From: Serratia nevei
Lineage (GTDB): Bacteria > Pseudomonadota > Gammaproteobacteria > Enterobacterales > Enterobacteriaceae
Length of the DNA: 64,000 bases
Direction of reading: 5' to 3'
Assembly: GCF_024160145.1 (NCBI RefSeq)
Contig: NZ_JAMYWQ010000004.1
Span: 116,035 to 180,034, forward strand
This document shows positions 18,183 through 28,105 of this stretch, in pieces. The notes below the pieces were generated by a model. That model searched no databases, had not been told where the DNA came from, and saw only the letters and a program-made list of their open reading frames with translations. The position numbers and the translations under genes were made by a program. Within the stretch, counting starts at the first letter, position 1. The number at the start of each line of letters is the position of its first letter.

Positions 18183-18611
18183 CTACTCGCGGGCCAGATG
18201 TTTGACCAACACATCAACATCGAGGCGGTTCACAAACGCCAGGGAATACGAAGAATAGAGACCGAACAGGCGATTTTGGTGCCCGACCACCACCAGATCG
18301 ATACCGGCCTGATGAATGAAATCGCTGACGTCCTTAAAGCGCCGAATGGTGACGATCTCCTTGACCGCCACCGGCGCCTCGACGGCGCTCACCAGCCGGC
18401 TCAGCATCGCTTTGGCGGCGATCACCTCCTGCGCCTGACGATCTTTAACCAGCGCATCGCTGCCGTACTCCAACTCCGCATAGTCGGCATTAAGGTGGCC
18501 GACGGTGATGGCGATCGGCAGCCCGCGCACCATCGCCACCGTTTGACGCAGCAACGGCAGCCCATCATGCTCATCGTGAATCAGTACCAGAATATGTCGA
18601 TAGTTTTTCAT
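18183..18611 (-). CDS. Universal stress protein (UspA superfamily)
   Basis: 142 residues from the ATG at 18611, preceded by GGGAAGGAGCG. The core is NYRHILVLIHDEHDGLPLL at the N-terminus and IDLVVVGHQNRLFGLYSSYSLAFVNRLDVDVLVKHL at the C-terminus. The ATP-binding G-2x-G-9x-G(S/T) motif of ATP-binding Usp proteins is not clear (GHQNRLFG... only). It may therefore belong to the non-ATP-binding UspA/C/D class. Single gene. Confidence 0.82.
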   Translation of the reverse strand: MKNYRHILVLIHDEHDGLPLLRQTVAMVRGLPIAITVGHLNADYAELEYGSDALVKDRQAQEVIAAKAMLSRLVSAVEAPVAVKEIVTIRRFKDVSDFIHQAGIDLVVVGHQNRLFGLYSSYSLAFVNRLDVDVLVKHLARE

Positions 18612-19285
18612 CGCTCCTTCCCCCGCCGGCCAGTGCCTCTGGGGCACCGCCCTCTCTGGTAGGTATACGCCATCTGCACGCACGTAGAGAAAAGTTTACG
18701 TATCAGTTCATACGGAATGTGATGGCCACCACGTTATATTGACGCCCGTGACGGCGTATCTTAACGTCGCCCCGGCGTGGCGCGCACTGCAGCACCCGTA
18801 AAGCAAAGCTGACAAAAAAGCCCGGATGAATAATGCCCATTGTTAATTTTTTGTTTTTAGTTGGTTACAGGATGGTTTCATGGAATAAGCGTGCGGCGGA
18901 TCACCAAAATGCCCCTTTACATCAGGTTCAGCGTTTCTTTCCCAAAACAAAAGCCGGGGGGCGCCCGATGGGATTTAACGCGGCGTCAAAAGTACCGGGC
19001 GGTTCACTCTGAATCACGATAAATGCCAATAGGCCGCCGTTTTTCTGCTGATATTCCGCCACTGAAAAATACCGCCGCACGCCAACACGCAATAACCCTA
19101 CTTTTTATGTATTACTCAATCGCGTAAAGCGCCGAATACAAATCGCCTATTTACCGCCTGCCCCCCCTCTCTTGAACAAGCCAGCGCTTTAAATAACTGT
19201 TAAAGCTAACGACACAACATCGCCAGCAATTTATTTTTGCTGATTTTCGCCTGACAAAATAAAGATAAATAATCCGGAGCAATCA
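18612..19285. other. Long intergenic region upstream of ipdC
   Basis: 674 bases between the divergent stress-protein gene and ipdC, becoming AT-rich toward ipdC. The ribosome-binding site CCGGAG sits at 19274-19279. I looked for TyrR boxes, which control ipdC in Enterobacter, and saw only weak half-sites. No open frame or structured RNA is apparent, so this is probably regulatory DNA. Confidence 0.5.
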
Positions 19286-20965
19286 ATGAAAATAACTATC
19301 GGGTCATTCATTCTGCAACAGCTTCACGCCCTGAACGTCGATCGTATTTACGGCGTGCCCGGCGACTATAACCTCAGCCTGCTGGAGCTGCTGGAAAGCG
19401 ACGACCGGCTGGCGTTTGTCGGCAACTGCAATGAATTGAACGCCTCCTACGCCGCCGATGGCTATGCCCGGATGAAGGGCGCCGGCGCGCTGATCGTTAC
19501 TTACGGCGTCGGCGATCTGGCCGCGCTGTCCGGCATCGCCGGCGCCTATGCCGAATCCTCGCCGGTGGTCTGCATCGCCGGCACGCCGCCGCTGCACGCG
19601 ATGAAGAATCATCAGCTCTTGCACCATACTCTGGGCGACGGCAATTTCGACAACGTCATGAACTGTTTTAAACAGTTCACCGTTGCTCAAGCCTTGATTA
19701 CGCCGGAAAATGCCGCCCAGGAAATTCCACGCGTTATTTCTCGTGCCTGGATAGAGAAGAAACCGGTCTATTTACAGCTGCCTTCCGATATTTGCGACGT
19801 CGAAATTGAAATCACCGCCGCCGCAGCGGCGCCGCAGCTGCCGGCCAGCGATAAATACAATGTACAATTAGCGGCGATGGCGCTGTTAACCAAAATAAAA
19901 CGCGCACAGCGCCCGATCATGTTGGTCGACCAAATGGTGGATCGTTATCGGCTGCAGCAATTGGTTATCGCGGTCGCTCACCGCTTTGCCATTCCACTGA
20001 CCAATATGCCGACCGCCAAATGCATTATCCCGGAAAACACCGCCGGCTGGATGGGCGGCTACAGCGGCAACCTGTCGCGCCCCGAACTGTATGAACACAT
20101 GGCCCATTCGGACTGCGTGCTGAGCTTCGGCGTGCGTCTGGTGGACTCCACCACCGGCTATTTCTCGCAGCAAATTCCCGCCGCCGCTCAGGTGGATATC
20201 CAACCGTTCTCGATGAAGCTGGACAACACCTCCTACCCGGCGGTGGCGACGGCGGATCTGCTGCAGGCGCTGCTGGATCTGAGCGAAGACGCGCCGGCTC
20301 AGCCCCTGGCGCCGCTGCCCAATCCGCAAGAGAAGCTGGCGACGCCGAGCGATACCCCCATCGACCAGGCCTATCTGTGGCAACGCATCCAGCGCTTCAT
20401 CCGGGCCGATGACGTGGTGGTGGTGGAAAACGGCACCTCGGGTGCCGCCATCGGCGGCATGCGCATGCCGGGCGGCGTCAAGGTGGTCAACCAGCCGATC
20501 TGGGGCTCGATCGGCTATACCCTGCCGGCGCTGCTCGGCACCTTGATGGCGGCCCCGGAGCGCCGGCACCTGCTGTTCATCGGCGACGGCTCCTTCCAGC
20601 TTACCGCGCAGGAAGTGTCTACCCTGCTGCGCTGCGAGCAAAAGCCGATCATCTTCCTGATCAACAACGATGGCTACACCATCGAGCGTTATATCCTCGG
20701 CGAAAGCTCGTCCTACAACGACATCAGCCCGTGGGACTATGCCAAACTGCCGGCGGTGCTGAATACCCAGGCGCAGCCGTTCAGCGTGGCGGTGGAGACC
20801 ACGCAACAGCTGGAAATGGCCCTGGAACACGCCTCGCGACAGGATCGGCTGGCGTTTATCGAAGTAAAAGTGCCGATGATGGACACGCCGCCGGTGATGA
20901 AAGAGTTCTGCAACCGTTGCAACAGCTTTAACTTCGGCCTGACCAACCCGCGCCGCAGCGCCTGA
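19286..20965 (+). CDS. ipdC: Indole-3-pyruvate / phenylpyruvate decarboxylase (ThDP-dependent)
   Basis: 559 residues, the usual length of enterobacterial IpdC. The ThDP features are all visible: catalytic Glu50 in GNCNELNASYAADGYAR, the paired His113-His114 in HQLLHHTLGDG, and the cofactor motif from IGDGSFQLT (about residue 432) to INNDGY (about 460). The enzyme decarboxylates indole-3-pyruvate to indole-3-acetaldehyde, and often phenylpyruvate as well. With the aldehyde dehydrogenase feaB 3 kb downstream, the cell could complete an indole-3-acetate or phenylacetate route. Confidence 0.92.
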   Translation: MKITIGSFILQQLHALNVDRIYGVPGDYNLSLLELLESDDRLAFVGNCNELNASYAADGYARMKGAGALIVTYGVGDLAALSGIAGAYAESSPVVCIAGTPPLHAMKNHQLLHHTLGDGNFDNVMNCFKQFTVAQALITPENAAQEIPRVISRAWIEKKPVYLQLPSDICDVEIEITAAAAAPQLPASDKYNVQLAAMALLTKIKRAQRPIMLVDQMVDRYRLQQLVIAVAHRFAIPLTNMPTAKCIIPENTAGWMGGYSGNLSRPELYEHMAHSDCVLSFGVRLVDSTTGYFSQQIPAAAQVDIQPFSMKLDNTSYPAVATADLLQALLDLSEDAPAQPLAPLPNPQEKLATPSDTPIDQAYLWQRIQRFIRADDVVVVENGTSGAAIGGMRMPGGVKVVNQPIWGSIGYTLPALLGTLMAAPERRHLLFIGDGSFQLTAQEVSTLLRCEQKPIIFLINNDGYTIERYILGESSSYNDISPWDYAKLPAVLNTQAQPFSVAVETTQQLEMALEHASRQDRLAFIEVKVPMMDTPPVMKEFCNRCNSFNFGLTNPRRSA

Positions 20966-21017
20966 GGCGCGAGCGCGCCGCCGGTGGTTCAGGCCAGCGA
21001 CGGCGTTTTCTGTTGGG

Positions 21018-22121
21018 TTACCCGCCGGCGCGCGCCATGCAGCGCTGGCGGCGTTCGTCCACCCGCTTGGCGAACCAGGCGGTGGTCAGCTTGCGGGTGA
21101 TTTTTGGGCTCTCCAGCTGGATACCCGGCAGCATCTCGCGCGGCAGCTTGCCGCCCGCCAGCGCGTAGACCTTCTTATACAGGTCGGTGTCGGCAAAGCC
21201 GGCCGTGTCGCCTTTCTCGAGCGCCCGGCGAATGGCGCTGTCGCTCATGTTCAGGCGCTTGCCGAGCGTGCGCACCGCCAGCTCGGTCGAGCCGGGCTTG
21301 TCGCTGCCGAAGTCGATCAGGTCGCCGTCCAGCGCCAGCGGAATCGCGCTCGCCCGGCTGACCGCGTTTTGGAACGCCGCGTTGCGGCTGGCGTACCAGC
21401 CGGCGTTGAAGTCGGCAAAGCGATAAATCGGCCGGCTGTAATCGGCCGGATACCCCAGCAAATGCATAATGCCGAAATACATACCGCCGCGCCGGCTGAA
21501 CACTTCGCGGCGAATCGAGCCGTCGATCGGATAAGGGTACCCTTTGGCGTGCGCCTCGGCGAAGGCGACGCTCACCTGCATCGGGCCGCCGGTATGCACC
21601 GGGTTCAAATGGCCGAACAGCTTCTGCCCCATCGGCACGCGGTCGATCATGTCATCGAAGATATCGCTCAGATCCTTCTCGGTGCGCACCTTATCCAACC
21701 GTTCGCTGTAGCTCTGCCCGTTCGACGACGAGATCTTCAACGCGGTGTGCACCAAAAAGTTCGGGATGTGCATCTGATCGGCGCGGCGATCGATCTCCTT
21801 CCAGGCGATCTTCGGCAGCCCCGGCACCTGCGGGTTGGCCTGGAACGTCGACTCCTGTTCGGTCACCGCCAGCACCGAACACAGGTTCTCATCGCTCGGC
21901 TCGATGCCCTGCGCGGCGAAGGCGGCGGTAATATCGGTAGCCCAGCCCTGACGATCGCCGGCGTTGGCCGGGATCAGTGTCATCAGTCGCGCTTTGACGT
22001 CGGCAGGGCGTGTCGCCGGTGCCGTGGTGGTGGTTTTGCTGGTACAGCCCGCCAGCGCCAGCAGCGCGGCCAGGCTCAGCCAACTGAAGGGCGTCGGGTG
22101 AAATAAACGAAATATCGGCAT
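21018..22121 (-). CDS. DUF1615 lipoprotein
   Basis: 367 residues from the ATG at 22121, with a lipobox (ALAGC near residue 26). The mature part contains IPANAGDRQGWATDITAAFAAQGIEPSDENLCSVLAVTEQESTFQANP. This resembles a lysozyme-like/transglycosylase fold around EQEST, but the family is annotated only as DUF1615. It is probably an outer-membrane lipoprotein with a role near peptidoglycan (inference). Confidence 0.8.
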   Translation of the reverse strand: MPIFRLFHPTPFSWLSLAALLALAGCTSKTTTTAPATRPADVKARLMTLIPANAGDRQGWATDITAAFAAQGIEPSDENLCSVLAVTEQESTFQANPQVPGLPKIAWKEIDRRADQMHIPNFLVHTALKISSSNGQSYSERLDKVRTEKDLSDIFDDMIDRVPMGQKLFGHLNPVHTGGPMQVSVAFAEAHAKGYPYPIDGSIRREVFSRRGGMYFGIMHLLGYPADYSRPIYRFADFNAGWYASRNAAFQNAVSRASAIPLALDGDLIDFGSDKPGSTELAVRTLGKRLNMSDSAIRRALEKGDTAGFADTDLYKKVYALAGGKLPREMLPGIQLESPKITRKLTTAWFAKRVDERRQRCMARAGG

Positions 22122-22298
22122 CTTTTCCCTGAACGTGATGACATCAACAGCACTGAAATTAGCCCAGCCGCCACGCACAATCCAGTATAAAAATGTCGCC
22201 GCGCCTTTCCGTCAGGCCGCTATGTTCAAACCGCCTATAAAGATGTATTTTATATGCATTATATAAATCACTTTGCTCGCCCAACCCGAGGAGCCCCT

Positions 22299-23162
22299 AT
22301 GGAGCAGCAGCTGCTTTGCTATAAAACCCTGCCGGAATGGAACAACGACACGCTGCCGGAAGCCTTCCGCCAGCGCCACAACACCCAGAGCGGCACCTGG
22401 GCGAAGCTCACCGTCCTGAGCGGCAGCCTGACGTTCGCCATGATGACCGAAGACGGCGCCACCACCGAGACCTGGCAGTTCAGCCCCGAGAGCCAGCCGC
22501 CGTTTATCGCACCGCAGCAGTGGCATCGCATCGTTTCCTTCTCGGACGACATGACCTGCCGGCTGGCGTTTTACTGCACGCCGGAAGATTACTACCACAA
22601 GAAATACGACCTGACGCGCACCCACTCTGAAGTGATCGAGGCGGCGGCGCGCATTGCGCCGGGCAAAGCGCTGGATTTGGGCTGCGGCGGCGGGCGCAAT
22701 TCGCTCTATCTCAATTTGAAAGGTTTCGACGTCACCGCCTGGGACAAGCACGCGCCGTCGATAGCCCGCCTCAATCAGATCATCGACGCCGAGCCGCTGA
22801 CCCGCCTGAGCGCCGCGGTGCAGGATCTCAATACCCACCGCTTCCGCGGCGAATACGACTTCATCCTGTCCACCGTGGTGATGATGTTCCTCGAACGCCA
22901 GCAAATTCCGTCTATCGTGCAAAACATGCAGGACAGCACCGTGCGCGGCGGCCATAACCTGATCGTGGCGGCGATGGATACCGAGGATTATCCCTGCCCG
23001 CTGCCGTTCCCGTTCACCTTCAGCCCGGGTGAGCTGAAGCATTATTATCGCGACTGGGAGATCCTCAAATACAACGAAGACGTCGGCCAACTGCATAAGA
23101 CCGACGCCGCCGGCAACCGCATCTCGCTACGCTTCGCCACCCTGCTGGCGCGCAAGCTATAG
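22299..23162 (+). CDS. tehB: Tellurite resistance methyltransferase TehB (long form)
   Basis: 287 residues from the ATG at 22299 (GAGGAG upstream). The N-terminal 90 residues form the DUF1971/cupin-like domain found in long TehB proteins ([27 protein letters not shown]). The methyltransferase follows, with [29 protein letters not shown] (about 126-154). The protein detoxifies tellurite by SAM-dependent methylation. No tehA is adjacent. Confidence 0.92.
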   Translation: MEQQLLCYKTLPEWNNDTLPEAFRQRHNTQSGTWAKLTVLSGSLTFAMMTEDGATTETWQFSPESQPPFIAPQQWHRIVSFSDDMTCRLAFYCTPEDYYHKKYDLTRTHSEVIEAAARIAPGKALDLGCGGGRNSLYLNLKGFDVTAWDKHAPSIARLNQIIDAEPLTRLSAAVQDLNTHRFRGEYDFILSTVVMMFLERQQIPSIVQNMQDSTVRGGHNLIVAAMDTEDYPCPLPFPFTFSPGELKHYYRDWEILKYNEDVGQLHKTDAAGNRISLRFATLLARKL

Positions 23163-23393
23163 CGCGTCGTGAAAGATTACCCCAGCGCGTGGCGTTGGCC
23201 GGGCCGTTGGCGAAACACGCCGACTCTTGCTTTTTAATTCGGCGCCGAGGTTTTCAACAATGTTTCGACAATTTTTAACCAACAACATGAAGTTTATTAC
23301 GTTGCCAACCCGGTTGCACAGCGTTAGGATCGCGGCCGGCCACGGGCGTGGCCAGTGTTTTTGCCTGTTAGTTGCGCGTATGGAGAGGTTATT

Positions 23394-24032
23394 GTGTTAG
23401 AGAGTTTTGGCGTCCTGAATTTATGGACCTATTTGGCCGGGGTGGTCTTCATTATCATTCTGCCGGGGCCGAATACGCTGTACGTACTGAAAACCGGCGT
23501 CTCGCGCGGCGTGCGCGCCGGCTACACCGCGGCGCTCGGCGTGTTCATCGGCGATGCAATTCTGATCTTCTGCGCCTATATCGGCGTGGCTTCGCTGATC
23601 CGCACCACGCCGTTTCTGTTTACCCTGGTGCGTTTTCTCGGCGCGATTTACCTGCTGTTCCTCGGCGCAAAAATCCTCTATGCCACCTTCGTGCAGAAGG
23701 CGCAGGCGCAACAGCAGCAAATTGAAGGCGGCCACAGCATTCTGCGCAAGTCGCTGACACTGAGCCTGACCAACCCGAAAGCTATCCTGTTTTACGTGTC
23801 GTTCTTCGTGCAATTCATCGACTTCAACTACGCGCACACCGGGCTGTCGTTCACCATTCTGGCGCTGATCCTCGAAGCCGTCAGCTTTATCTACATGAGC
23901 ACGCTGATCTTCTCCGGCGCGATGCTGGCGCATTTCTTCAATCACAAGAAAGGCCTGGCGAAGCTCGGCAACGGCCTGATCGGCCTGCTGTTCCTCGGCT
24001 TCGCCACCCGTCTGGCAACCCTGAGCTCGTGA
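23394..24032 (+). CDS. leuE: Leucine efflux protein, LysE/RhtB family
   Basis: 212 residues from a GTG start at 23394, supported by GGAGAGG and by alignment with E. coli LeuE. The family opening [33 protein letters not shown] contains the PGPN motif of RhtB exporters. The C-terminal half has [20 protein letters not shown]. There are six hydrophobic helices in the inner membrane. It exports leucine and related amino acids by proton-motive force. Confidence 0.93.
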   Translation: MLESFGVLNLWTYLAGVVFIIILPGPNTLYVLKTGVSRGVRAGYTAALGVFIGDAILIFCAYIGVASLIRTTPFLFTLVRFLGAIYLLFLGAKILYATFVQKAQAQQQQIEGGHSILRKSLTLSLTNPKAILFYVSFFVQFIDFNYAHTGLSFTILALILEAVSFIYMSTLIFSGAMLAHFFNHKKGLAKLGNGLIGLLFLGFATRLATLSS

Positions 24033-24039
24033 TCCCACC

Positions 24040-24059
24040 CGGCCGGCACCCGTCGGCCG
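24040..24059 (+). terminator. Possible terminator after leuE
   Basis: CGGCCG-GCACCCGT-CGGCCG can form a short GC stem followed by CTGTTTACTCTT, just after the stop at 24032. Confidence 0.45.
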
Positions 24060-24191
24060 CTGTTTACTCTTCCGTCACGGCAAAATGACACGCAGGGCAA
24101 ACCGAATGTCAGGCAGAGCAAAGCCGCCGCTTTACCGCTGATCTAGACTTGCAGGGTTAACGATAACCTGATGAGCCTGATCGGAGGATGT

Positions 24192-25691
24192 ATGTCTGAC
24201 AATACCGTAGCCGTGCTGGATAGCGTGTCGCGTTTTCTCGATCGTCAGCATGGGCTGTATATCGACGGCCAGTGGCGCGCGTCCGCCGCGGAAAGCCGCC
24301 TGGCGGTGTATAACCCCGCCAATGGGCAGCAGATCGCCACCACCGCCGACGCCAACGAGCACGACGTCGCGCTGGCGGTGCAGTCCGCCCACAAAGCCTT
24401 CAGCGAAGGCGTCTGGGCGCAGCGTCTGCCGGTAGAGCGCGAACGCATCCTGCTGCGCTACGCCGATTTGGTGGAGCAACACGCCGAGGAGCTGGCACAG
24501 CTGGAAACCCTGGAGCAGGGCAAATCCATCAACATCGCCCGCGCCTTCGAAGTCGGCAGCACCCTGAACTGGATGCGCTACACCGCCGGTCTGGCGACCA
24601 AAATCACCGGCCAGACGCTGGACGTCTCCATTCCGATGCCGCCGGGCGCCAAATATCAGGTTTATACCCGTAAAGAGCCGATCGGCGTGGTCGCCGGCAT
24701 CGTGCCCTGGAACTTCCCGCTGATGATCGGCATGTGGAAAGTGATGCCGGCGCTGGCGGCGGGCTGCTCCATCGTCATCAAGCCGTCGGAAACCACCCCG
24801 CTCACCCTGCTGCGCATGGCCGAACTGGCGAGCGAAGCCGGCGTACCGCCGGGCGTGTTCAACGTAGTCACCGGCCGCGGCACCGTGTGCGGCAAGGCAC
24901 TGACCGAACATCCGCTGATCGCCAAAGTCAGCTTTACCGGCTCCACGCCGGTGGGCAAAAGCATCGCGCGCACCGCGGCGGATCGCCTGACTCGCGTGAC
25001 GCTGGAGCTGGGTGGCAAAAACCCGGCCATCGTGCTGAAAGACGCCGATCCGCAGCAGGTGGTCGAAGGCCTGATGCTCGGCAGCTTCCTCAACCAGGGG
25101 CAGGTGTGCGCCGCCAGTTCGCGGATTTATATCGAAGCACCGATCTATGACCAACTGGTGGCCGGTTTCGAACAGGCGGTAAAATCGCTGTCGGTCGGCC
25201 CGGGCATGGACACCGGCGCGCAAATTAACCCGCTGGTATCGCTGGCGCACCGCAACAAGGTGGCGGCCTACCTGGACGACGCCCGGGCGAAAAATGCCGA
25301 GCTTATCGGCGGCGCGGCCGGGCCGGATGCCAACGGCTTCTACATCGCGCCAACGCTGGTGATCAACCCGGACGACAGGCTGAACCTGACGCGCGAGGAA
25401 GTGTTCGGCCCGGTAGTTAACCTGATCCGGGTGGCGAGCGCCGAAGAGGCATTGAGCAAGGCCAACGACACCGACTTCGGGCTGGCTGCCAGCCTGTGGA
25501 CCACCAGCCTGCAAAAAGCGATGGCGCTGACGCCGCGCATCCAGGCCGGCACCGTGTGGGTCAACACCCATACGCTGATCGACCCGAACATGCCGTTCGG
25601 CGGCTTCAAACAGTCGGGCAGCGGCCGTGATTTCGGCCCGGATTGGCTGGACGCTTACACCGAAACCAAATCGGTTTGCATCCGCTATTGA
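24192..25691 (+). CDS. feaB: Phenylacetaldehyde dehydrogenase
   Basis: 499 residues from the ATG at 24192 (CGGAGG upstream), near-identical in layout to E. coli FeaB. Typical aldehyde dehydrogenase elements are [30 protein letters not shown], the NAD-binding SFTGSTPVG, the general-base Glu in [11 protein letters not shown], and the catalytic Cys in [13 protein letters not shown]. It oxidises phenylacetaldehyde to phenylacetate. It may also take indole-3-acetaldehyde, the IpdC product. The AraC-type regulator feaR is convergent. Confidence 0.93.
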   Translation: MSDNTVAVLDSVSRFLDRQHGLYIDGQWRASAAESRLAVYNPANGQQIATTADANEHDVALAVQSAHKAFSEGVWAQRLPVERERILLRYADLVEQHAEELAQLETLEQGKSINIARAFEVGSTLNWMRYTAGLATKITGQTLDVSIPMPPGAKYQVYTRKEPIGVVAGIVPWNFPLMIGMWKVMPALAAGCSIVIKPSETTPLTLLRMAELASEAGVPPGVFNVVTGRGTVCGKALTEHPLIAKVSFTGSTPVGKSIARTAADRLTRVTLELGGKNPAIVLKDADPQQVVEGLMLGSFLNQGQVCAASSRIYIEAPIYDQLVAGFEQAVKSLSVGPGMDTGAQINPLVSLAHRNKVAAYLDDARAKNAELIGGAAGPDANGFYIAPTLVINPDDRLNLTREEVFGPVVNLIRVASAEEALSKANDTDFGLAASLWTTSLQKAMALTPRIQAGTVWVNTHTLIDPNMPFGGFKQSGSGRDFGPDWLDAYTETKSVCIRY

Positions 25692-25724
25692 GTGAAGCGG
25701 CGCGGGCCTGGCCCGCGCCCTGAC

Positions 25725-26624
25725 TTATTGATATTGCCGGCGGTACTCGCTCGGCGACATGCCGAAGCGCTGCTTGAAAGCGGTCGAGAAATGGCTGTGA
25801 TCGGCGAACCCCCAGTCGAGGCCGACGCCGGCCAGCTTTTCCTGCCCGCCGGCATTGCGCAGCGCCTGCGCGCACAGATCCAACCGGCGGTTTCTGATGT
25901 ACTGCGCCACCACCAACCCTTGACGGGCGAACAGCCGATACAGGCTGCGCAGCGACACCCCCAACTCGGCCGCTACCCATTCCGGGCGCAGCTGCGCCGA
26001 CTGAATATGCCTGTCGATCAATGCCAGCGCCTTGTCGAAAACCGGCTGTTGCCCCTCCGGGTGCGCCTGTTCGAGCGCCAGCGCCGGGCGCAGCAGCGCC
26101 GCCAGCGCATTCAGCACCGCCTCGCTTTCCGCCGCGGCGAGCTGAGGATCCTGCATGCTGCTCAGCACCAGCTGGCGGCTGAGGCGCACCGCGCTAAGCT
26201 CGGCCCCCAGACGCAGGGCGCAAGGCGGTGGCACCGGCAGGCAGCCGCGCGGCAACAGCAGGGAGATTTGGCGCGAATCGCGCTGGAAGGTGAAGCTACT
26301 GGGCCGTGAGGCGTCGATCAGCGTGATGTCGCCGGGCGAGAGCACCGTCTGGCGATCGCCCTGCTCCATCAACGCGCTGCCGCGCAGCTGGAAGACGGTA
26401 AAAAAGTGCGCGCCGTCGCTGCGGGCGATCTCGCGCGGCGTGCGGTACAGCCGGGCCTGAGACACGTCGACCACGCTCAGGCGCAACGCATGGGCGCGGA
26501 ACTCCTGCATCGCCCCGCTGAAGCCCGGCCCCAGCGTTTTCGCGCAGAATCTGCCGCAGGCGGTGTTGATTTTCCCCAGCCACTCTTCGAAGCCGGCGTC
26601 CCGGAGCGTTGCCAATGCCGTCAT
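25725..26624 (-). CDS. feaR: AraC-family activator FeaR
   Basis: 299 residues from the ATG at 26624 (GGGAGAG upstream). The C-terminal AraC domain has both helix-turn-helix units: AAELGVSLRSLYRLFARQGLVVAQYIRNRRLDLC and GLDWGFADHSHFSTAFKQRFGMSPSEYRRQ. The N-terminal half has the FeaR-like effector domain (FFTVFQLRGSALMEQGDRQTVLSPGDITLIDASRP). In E. coli, FeaR activates tynA and feaB for aromatic amine use. Here it sits tail to tail with feaB. Confidence 0.9.
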   Translation of the reverse strand: MTALATLRDAGFEEWLGKINTACGRFCAKTLGPGFSGAMQEFRAHALRLSVVDVSQARLYRTPREIARSDGAHFFTVFQLRGSALMEQGDRQTVLSPGDITLIDASRPSSFTFQRDSRQISLLLPRGCLPVPPPCALRLGAELSAVRLSRQLVLSSMQDPQLAAAESEAVLNALAALLRPALALEQAHPEGQQPVFDKALALIDRHIQSAQLRPEWVAAELGVSLRSLYRLFARQGLVVAQYIRNRRLDLCAQALRNAGGQEKLAGVGLDWGFADHSHFSTAFKQRFGMSPSEYRRQYQ

Positions 26625-26763
26625 GATCTCTCCCTTCAAACAGCAGCGGTGCTGCGCCGTTGAACAGAAAAACACCATAACAACCCGTTAACACACAATC
26701 AACGGCGAGCGGGGGATTTGGCGCCGCGATCACAGATCGTCGAGCGCCGGGGAAAGAATCGCC

Positions 26764-27405
26764 TTAAGGCTGGGTATCCAGCAAGTAACGCACCACCGCC
26801 GCGTACTCTTTGGCATAGCCTTCAACGCGGGTGCTGGCCATGCCGGCATTGTCTATCTTGTATTTGCCGGCCACGTAGAACGACGGGGTGCCACGCACCT
26901 CGAACGCTTTCACCGCTTCGTTCTGCTTGGCGATCAATCCTTTGACCAGCAGACTGTGGCGCGCGTTTTCATAGGTGGCGGCATCGATGCCGGCCGCCGT
27001 GAACACCCGCTGAATATCTTCGGCGCCGTTGACGGCGCGCTGTTTTTGCACCGCGTCGAACATCGCCCCTTCAATCTTGTCTTCCACGCCCAGCACCGTC
27101 GCCACCGCCCAGGCTTCGGTCAGCTCATTGCCCAGTTTGCCCATCAGGCTGACGTGATACTTGGTGACTTTCTCACCGGCGGGCAGCGCCTGCGCCACGG
27201 TACTGCCTACGCGGTAGGTTTCGGCAAACTGATAGCAAGGGCCGCAGTAGAAGGAGAAAAACTCCACCACCGCCGGCGCGGCGGCCACCGGCTTATCCAG
27301 CCGGGTGTATTGCTCGCCCGCACGGTAATCCGCAGCCTGAACCGCAGGCAACGCCAACATCAATACGATCGCGGCGGCGAACGAACGCTTAACTTTTGCC
27401 AACAT
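26764..27405 (-). CDS. DsbA-family thiol:disulfide oxidoreductase with CGPC active site
   Basis: 213 residues from the ATG at 27405; AGGAG lies six bases before it, favouring this start over a GTG at 27411. It has a signal peptide (ends Q-A-A) followed by a full DsbA-like fold: VEFFSFYCGPCYQFAETY, ELTEAWAVATVLGVEDKI and the cis-proline loop RGTPSFYVAGKY. The redox motif is Cys54-Gly-Pro-Cys57 rather than the CPHC of DsbA, and the residue before cis-Pro174 is Thr rather than Val. This suggests a paralogue with altered redox potential or substrates. No dsbB-like partner is adjacent. Confidence 0.88.
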   Translation of the reverse strand: MLAKVKRSFAAAIVLMLALPAVQAADYRAGEQYTRLDKPVAAAPAVVEFFSFYCGPCYQFAETYRVGSTVAQALPAGEKVTKYHVSLMGKLGNELTEAWAVATVLGVEDKIEGAMFDAVQKQRAVNGAEDIQRVFTAAGIDAATYENARHSLLVKGLIAKQNEAVKAFEVRGTPSFYVAGKYKIDNAGMASTRVEGYAKEYAAVVRYLLDTQP

Positions 27406-27497
27406 AAACACTCCTGGTTTCGATTATGAACATCGTCCTTAGCGGCGGTTTTTATAATCAAATAACCGGCAGAAGGCCAGTTTTTATTACCTTCTTT

Positions 27498-27716
27498 TTA
27501 TGTGGAATTCAGCCAGCGCCCTTCGTAGCCGTCCCAATAGGCACCCACCGCTTCCAGTCCTAAGGTAAGTCCTTTAGCGCCATGAGCATAGCGCTGAACC
27601 CCGGCAAGCGTCAAACGGCAGAGGAATTCTATCCATTTGTTTTTAATTAATATTATATACATCAATTGGTATTCGTCGCCTGAAACACTATGCTTTAACA
27701 GGACGTGACGAAACAC
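27498..27716 (-). pseudogene. Possible 3' remnant of a gene
   Basis: The minus strand is open for 72 codons. Its last 35-40 codons (GVQRYAHGAKGLTLGLEAVG then AYWDGYEGRWLNST, stop at 27498) use host-like codons, while the start half is AT-rich and unlike coding DNA. It may be the tail of a gene broken when the island arrived, or a coincidental frame. No family recognised. Confidence 0.3.
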
Positions 27717-27737
27717 GCTCCGACAGCGAGGCGGCCA

Positions 27738-27974
27738 ATGAAACCGATCGACAAAAACGTGGGGGAGTACGACCTCACGGCGGAAAAAAAAGCGGGCATG
27801 ATCACCGGCACTATCCGCGGTGAACTGCCGGACAGCGACGCCAATCTGCCGCTGTTGCCCTTCGCCGGCCCGAGCGTGGCCGACGCCATCGCCGACATCC
27901 AGCAGCAGTTCCCCGACATCGAACCGGCGATTATCGACGACTTGCGCGAGGAACTGCTGAAGGCCGGGTTCTAA
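27738..27974 (+). CDS. Small hypothetical protein
   Basis: 78 residues from the ATG at 27738 (GCGAGGCGGCC upstream). The sequence is soluble and acidic (KNVGEYDLTAEKKAGMITGT then an acidic C-terminal helix, FPDIEPAIIDDLREELLKAGF). No family recognised. Its TAA stop overlaps the stop codon of the truncated minus-strand frame that follows, so the two genes were once tightly convergent. Confidence 0.6.
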   Translation: MKPIDKNVGEYDLTAEKKAGMITGTIRGELPDSDANLPLLPFAGPSVADAIADIQQQFPDIEPAIIDDLREELLKAGF

Positions 27975-28105
27975 GCCGGATCGCGGTGGCGCCCGAACGG
28001 GCTGTAGACCGGCGCGCCGGGCTTCAGCGCCAGATCGGCGTCAAAATCGTCATCGCGGTTGAACCGCACCGCCGGCCAGGCGGCAGACGCTTCGCCATGC
28101 CCTCT
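27971..28105 (-). pseudogene. C-terminal fragment of a host gene cut by the eCIS island
   Basis: Directly after the toxin stop codon, in the same frame, 44 codons with strong host-type codon use run to a TAG at 27971 (ending AVRFNRDDDFDADLALKPGA, then PVYSPFGRHRDPA). There is no ribosome-binding site or convincing start. The stop overlaps that of the plus-strand gene at 27974, as in many genuine convergent pairs. The best reading is that this is the 3' end of a gene whose 5' part was lost or displaced at the island boundary. Confidence 0.5.

Noticed and set aside
18612..19285. TyrR boxes upstream of ipdC
   Set aside because: Only imperfect half-sites were found (for example CGTAAA-N6-CTGACA near 18800), not better than expected by chance.
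24132..25571. Long open frame on the minus strand opposite feaB (479 codons)
   Set aside because: It is an antisense shadow of a high-GC gene: the amino-acid composition is biased to Arg, Gln, His and Ala, there is no family similarity, and feaB in the other frame is unmistakable.
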